Positions 59,994 through 64,000 of a DNA stretch of 64,000 nucleotides are shown piece by piece. Under the pieces are notes generated by a model. The model was not told the origin of the DNA. It was given only the letters and a program-made list of their open reading frames with translations, and did no database searches. The position numbers and the translations under genes were made by a program. This DNA is from Acidiluteibacter ferrifornacis (GTDB taxonomy: Bacteria; Bacteroidota; Bacteroidia; Flavobacteriales_E; Vicingaceae). The stretch lies in assembly GCF_009909615.1 (NCBI RefSeq), contig NZ_WWNE01000007.1, forward strand, positions 273,325 through 337,324, in the 5' to 3' direction. Position 1 is the first letter of the stretch. Each line of letters begins with the position of its first letter.

Positions 59994-62664
59994 ATTTCAA
60001 CAATAAAAAACTTCCGGTTAGGTTCTCATACAACCCATCACCTTTCAAACTATATCGAATCGAATAAATGTAGTTACCGGGTGGAGAAACTTTACCGTGA
60101 TACCTTCCATCCCACTTTTGATATTGGTCGTGTGTTTCAAACAGTAATTCGCCCCATCGATTAAAAATCTGAAAGCTATATTCCTGGTAGGCGCATTCAT
60201 AAGTTGTACCAAACATATCATTATGCCCGTCACCGTTAGGACTAAAGGCATTAGGCATAAAAATATCACATGCGCAATTTCGATAGTCTATACTTATCGT
60301 ATCAGTATCAAATCCACAAACATTTGATGCAAAAACAGAATAGGTTCCGGGATCCTCAATTATAAATCTTGACTTTTCAGATCCATCTTGCCAAAGGTAG
60401 TTTGTATATTTAGGATTTAGATTTATAATATGGTCTTCTCCGTAACAGAGCACCTTATCTTCTCCAAAATTTAGATTTGGGGCCTTAATAAAAGTTACAT
60501 TTATTGTATCACTTGCTTCACAACGCCCTACATGGGATTCAACAGAATAAGTCCCAGAGTTTACAACCACATATTGAGGTAATCTTGAACCATCGTGCCA
60601 ACGATACTGCGCATTGGAGAAGGTGGCATCCAATATGAGAGTATCTGAACTACACATCAATGTATCTTTTCCAAAATCTACTACCGGAGTTGGAGAAAAA
60701 GTAATATAGACAGAGTCTGCAATTGAACAACTACTTGCTGAAACATTTACCCAATACAATCCTGATTCAGTAACGGTATAATTAGGAGTCCGAGCATTGT
60801 CTTGCCATAGATAGGTAGCTCCGGGGAAGGCAACATCAAAAAATACCGACACTCCTTCACACTCAATTCTATCATCTCCTAAGGTTAAATTTGACAATTC
60901 ACTAAAAGTGACCTGAATGGTATCTCTTATCAAACAAGAACCCAATGTTACTTCTACCCAGTACTCTCCAGTTGAGGATACATTAAGAGTTGGATTAGTT
61001 GAATTATCTTGCCACTTATATCGTGCTCCATTCACACTTAATTTAGGATCAATCACAAATGACGTCTGCGAACACAAAACAGTATCATTCCCTAAATCTA
61101 GATTTGGTCGAGTATAGCTCGTTATTACTACTGAATCTCTTGTTACACAGCCATTCGCTTGAACTTCTACCCAATACATACCTCCTTCAGAAACTCGAAG
61201 AGTTGGACCTGTAGAATTATCATTCCAAAGATAAGTTGCTGCAGTATAAGTTGCATCTAAAACAATTTCATCACCATCACAGATTACCTGATCTGCTCCC
61301 AAAGACACATTTGGATTTTGGTTATAAGTAATTGAAATGGAATCCCGAATAGTGCATCCATTATTCATTACATCCACCCAATATATCCCTGTATTAGATA
61401 CAGAGAGTTGAGGGCCATTGGAATTATCTTGCCATACATATTGAGTAGACGTACTGTTTTGATTAGCATCTAACAAATAAGTGGACAGGTCACAAAAAAT
61501 GGTATCCTCTCCTAAATTAACTTTAGGAGAGGGACGTTCTACTACATTAAAATTTTCACTTGACTTGCACCCTCCATAGCTATATTGAACTGTATATATA
61601 CCGGGTGATGAAATAGCATATCTTGAAGTGGTTGAACTATCTTGCCACAAATAGGAGTAACCGAGCTTGCTAACATCCAAATTTAAAGTACTCCCTTCAC
61701 AATAAAATGTATCTGTGATTAAAACAGCTGGAGCGGAGTAGCGGTAGACCGTATTAATATTATTGGTCCTCCAACCTCCCACTACATAACCATAAGTTCC
61801 GTCCGAAAAACTAGCAGAATTAGATCGATCTCCAGTATTAAAACCACAAATTTCTTCCCAAGTATCCCTATTCGGTAAATAACGTTAGTAAGTTCCTAAA
61901 TCAAACCCTGAACCAAGGCGATATCCTCCACCAACTATTAACTCTCCGTTTACTTCAAAAGACATTGCATTTAATCTTCCTTTTCCAGGTAAAGTGGCCA
62001 ATTGAACCCATGTATTTGTAGACGGGATATACTTCCACAAATCATCAAAATCTTGAGAATAATTATGACCTAAACCCACATACAAAGCATTTCCTATAGA
62101 CTCAACAATCCCCTCGCTCCTAGCTCCAATAGGGTAATTCAAAATTTGTCTCCACGTATTAGAAACGGGATCATATTCGTAGAATTCATTAAAAGGTCCT
62201 ATTCCAGCTTGACGCCCCCCTATTACGTAGCCCTTTCCATTGACAGCTGCTGCTCTAGCTCCTGTAGTTGCTATTCCAGGATAATCTGCAATCTGACTCC
62301 AAGTGTCGGTTAAAGAATTGTATTTATACATGGATTGATATGATACGGCCCCATTCCATCCTAACCCTACATACGCATCTGTTCCAATTACAAAAGCATC
62401 ACCTAAACGACGACCTACCCCCGGAAAATTAGCCTTACGGGTCCATATATTTGTTGATCCATCGTATTCCCAAAGTTCAATTGAATTAGTCGCGCCATTG
62501 GAGCCATTTACTATATAGCCCTTATTTCCGATACTGAATCCAGTTCCACTCCTCATTCCTATACCAGGAAAACTACTTCTCGCTACCCATCTTTGAGCAA
62601 CGGCAGATATTCCATTCACAAGGAATAAAAGGAAAACCAAATACTTTAGGACTATTCTTTTCAT
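59992..62664 (-). pseudogene. Kelch-repeat / gliding-motility CHU_C surface protein, split by an in-frame stop
   Basis: Two frames, 62664-61885 and 61782-59992, are in register. Between them 34 codons continue the same protein (RYLPNRDTWEEICGF, FSDGTYGYVVGGW) with only the TAA at 61887-61885 interrupting. The full product would be about 890 codons. It has a signal peptide (about 1-24), Kelch-like blades (GYIVNGSNGATNSIELW, GKGYVIGGRQAG), six or seven Ig/PKD-like units with YLWQDNS and RDSV motifs, then a CHU_C tail (FMPNAFSPNGDGHNDMFG). The tail directs T9SS export. A single nonsense change, most simply CAA or AAA to TAA, or a sequencing error explains the split. Confidence 0.85.
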
Positions 62665-62803
62665 TTTTATCTTGAAACGTACTAGCTATTTTTTTGTTGT
62701 AATTATTTGCTTCTAAAAGACAAAAGCAAACATTAAAATTAAGACGTAATCAAATGGAAAAATGTCCACTATTAAAAATAAAATAGTTTTCGGAAAATTT
62801 AGT

Positions 62804-64000
62804 TTATCTCAATAAAGTCAATGTTCCTTTGTACACCATCTGATTTTGTGAATAGGGATTGGTGTATTTAATGACGTAAAAATAAGTACCTGAAGGCGAT
62901 TTCTTTCCATCCACTCTACCATCCCAATAAATATTCTGACTTTCAGACTGGAAGATAGTCTCCCCCCATCTATTAAATATTGTAAATTGATAAGACTCTA
63001 AAGGACAGTGAATATATGTTTCAAACACCTCATTTACTCCATCTCCATTAGGAGTAAATACATTTACTATATTGTCAAAACAGTCACAATCAATAAATTC
63101 TACAGTAACAGAATCTGAGGCATAGCCACATTGGTTTGCGACCTCAACATAGTATGTTCCTCTAGTTGCTACTAAATATTGAGCACTAGTGCTACCATCC
63201 TGCCATATGTATACTGCACCTTCATTATAGGTATTTAGGGTTATAGTTTCATTCGAACACAAAATGGTATCTTCTACAAAACTAATCGTTGGTATGTCTA
63301 GAAACTCTATGCTTATCGAATCCCTTGTTGAACAACCATCAACTGTAACATCTACCCAATATACGTCAGAATTAAAAAACGTTTGAACAGAAGAAATAGA
63401 ATCATTGCTCCAGAGGTATTGACCCAAATTGGTGGTTACATCCAAAACAATAGAATCTCCTGTACATAAAACACTATCCTTTCCCAAATTTACAATTGGA
63501 GTAGATTTGTAAAAAAGCTGAATAGAGTCTCTAGTGGTACATCCATTTACAGTTACATCTACCCAATATATTCCGGCTTGTGTGATGGTTTGTGTTGCTA
63601 AAGTTGAATTGTTACTCCATAAGTAGCTTCCTGATGGTATTGTCACATCTAAAAGAAGCGTATCTGTGCCACACAAGGATGTATCATTCCCTAAGTTTAC
63701 AATTGGCGGATTAAAATAATTCACTGTTATAGAATCTCTAGTGGTGCAACCATTTACAGTTACATCCACCCAATATATTCCGGCTTGTGTGATGGTTTGT
63801 GTTGCTAAAGTTGAATTGTTACTCCACAAGTAGCTTCCTGATGGTGTTGTCACATCTAAAAGAAGTGTATCTGTGCCACATAAGGATGTATCATTCCCCA
63901 AGTTTACAATTGGCGGATTAAAATAATTCACTGTTATAGAATCTCTAGTGGTGCAACCATTTACAGTTACATCTACCCAATAAACTCCTGTTTGAGTAAC
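62804..64000 (-). CDS. Gliding-motility CHU_C surface protein, N-terminus beyond the window
   Basis: The open frame runs off the right edge (about 398 codons visible, in frame to 64000). It has repeated Ig/PKD-like units of about 69 residues (LGNDTSLCGTDTLLLDV, SYLWSNNSTLATQTI, GIYWVDVTVNGCTTRDSI), then the CHU_C sorting tail (VNVFTPNGDGVNEVFE, FTIFNRWGETIF). It is a T9SS-exported surface adhesin type. It is a paralogue of the split gene next to it and probably in the same cluster. Confidence 0.9.
   Translation of the reverse strand, partial: VTQTGVYWVDVTVNGCTTRDSITVNYFNPPIVNLGNDTSLCGTDTLLLDVTTPSGSYLWSNNSTLATQTITQAGIYWVDVTVNGCTTRDSITVNYFNPPIVNLGNDTSLCGTDTLLLDVTIPSGSYLWSNNSTLATQTITQAGIYWVDVTVNGCTTRDSIQLFYKSTPIVNLGKDSVLCTGDSIVLDVTTNLGQYLWSNDSISSVQTFFNSDVYWVDVTVDGCSTRDSISIEFLDIPTISFVEDTILCSNETITLNTYNEGAVYIWQDGSTSAQYLVATRGTYYVEVANQCGYASDSVTVEFIDCDCFDNIVNVFTPNGDGVNEVFETYIHCPLESYQFTIFNRWGETIFQSESQNIYWDGRVDGKKSPSGTYFYVIKYTNPYSQNQMVYKGTLTLLR
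63514..64000 (-). repeat. 207-bp coding tandem repeat, recent duplication
   Basis: From about 63524 rightwards the sequence repeats with period 207 bp (69 codons) for about 2.3 copies, with only a handful of differences between 63524-63720 and 63731-63927. The similarity falls off after about 63980. The near-identity points to recent unequal exchange or slippage inside the adhesin gene. Confidence 0.85.

Noticed and set aside
63514..64000. Possible CRISPR-like or non-coding tandem repeat
   Set aside because: The 207-bp units keep an open frame and encode a known Ig/PKD-like domain. There are no short repeats with unique spacers.
1..64000. tRNA, rRNA or known riboswitch genes
   Set aside because: I looked for T-loop and acceptor patterns and for long GC-rich structured gaps and saw none. 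A covariance search was not possible.

Overview
The window is a chromosomal segment of a Bacteroidota bacterium, most likely a Flavobacteriia- or Cytophagia-like organism. The evidence is AT-rich DNA, a SusC/SusD pair, type IX secretion (T9SS) sorting tails of both type A and gliding-motility (CHU_C) type, SiaB/SiaC regulators, a HYC_CC_PP-type small protein, a REP-associated transposase, and several promoter elements matching the Bacteroidota -7 consensus TAnnTTTG. I found no tRNA, rRNA, CRISPR array, phage or complete insertion sequence.

Layout. (1) 1-10700: a nitrous-oxide reduction cluster on the minus strand. In transcription order it holds a lipoprotein cytochrome c, a fasciclin-domain lipoprotein, nosZ (clade II type, Sec/lipoprotein signal), an internal intrinsic terminator, a membrane protein, nosL, a second NosL-like domain fused to an outer-membrane barrel, nosD, nosF and nosY. 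The nitrosative-stress gene ric and an NnrS/haem-copper-oxidase-like membrane protein follow. The head promoter has a TACCTTTG -7 element with an FNR-type 5-4-5 palindrome centred near -41. A second palindrome, shared in part with the nos promoter, overlaps the ric promoter. (2) 10850-15089: plus-strand HYC_CC_PP protein, a MbnP-like protein carrying a T9SS tail, two MauG/MbnH-type dihaem peroxidases and a START-domain protein. This looks like a copper-related module and may supply or manage copper for NosZ (inference). (3) 15326-19792: an MsbA-type ABC exporter and an arsenic operon (ArsR, DUF6428, ArsC-like phosphatase, Acr3).

(4) 19857-28128: TonB-like protein, a broken REP-associated transposase between two REP hairpins, kdsA, hydrolase, PIG-L deacetylase, higBA toxin-antitoxin and small lipoproteins. 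(5) 28328-36363: an unusual metallophosphoesterase lacking canonical metal ligands, a MITE-like inverted repeat, a SusC-SusD-symporter operon and a DUF2064 protein. (6) 36491-51307: a giant T9SS-exported PhoX-type phosphatase, a leucine-rich-repeat protein, envelope glycosyltransferase and flippase-like proteins, and housekeeping or accessory genes. (7) 51304-59943: a 5'-truncated LytTR response regulator, two secreted proteins and a TerB-like/ABC-2 fusion transporter convergent with siaC-siaB, then methyltransferase, ZIP transporter and peroxiredoxin. (8) 59992-64000: two CHU_C surface proteins. One is split by a single in-frame stop codon. The other runs off the right edge and contains a nearly identical 207-bp tandem repeat.

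How they work together: electrons reach NosZ probably through the lipoprotein cytochrome c. NosDFY, NosL and the NosL-barrel fusion handle copper and sulfur maturation, and the adjacent MbnP/peroxidase block is a plausible surface copper-binding supplement. Several loci show decay (transposase, response regulator, Kelch adhesin).
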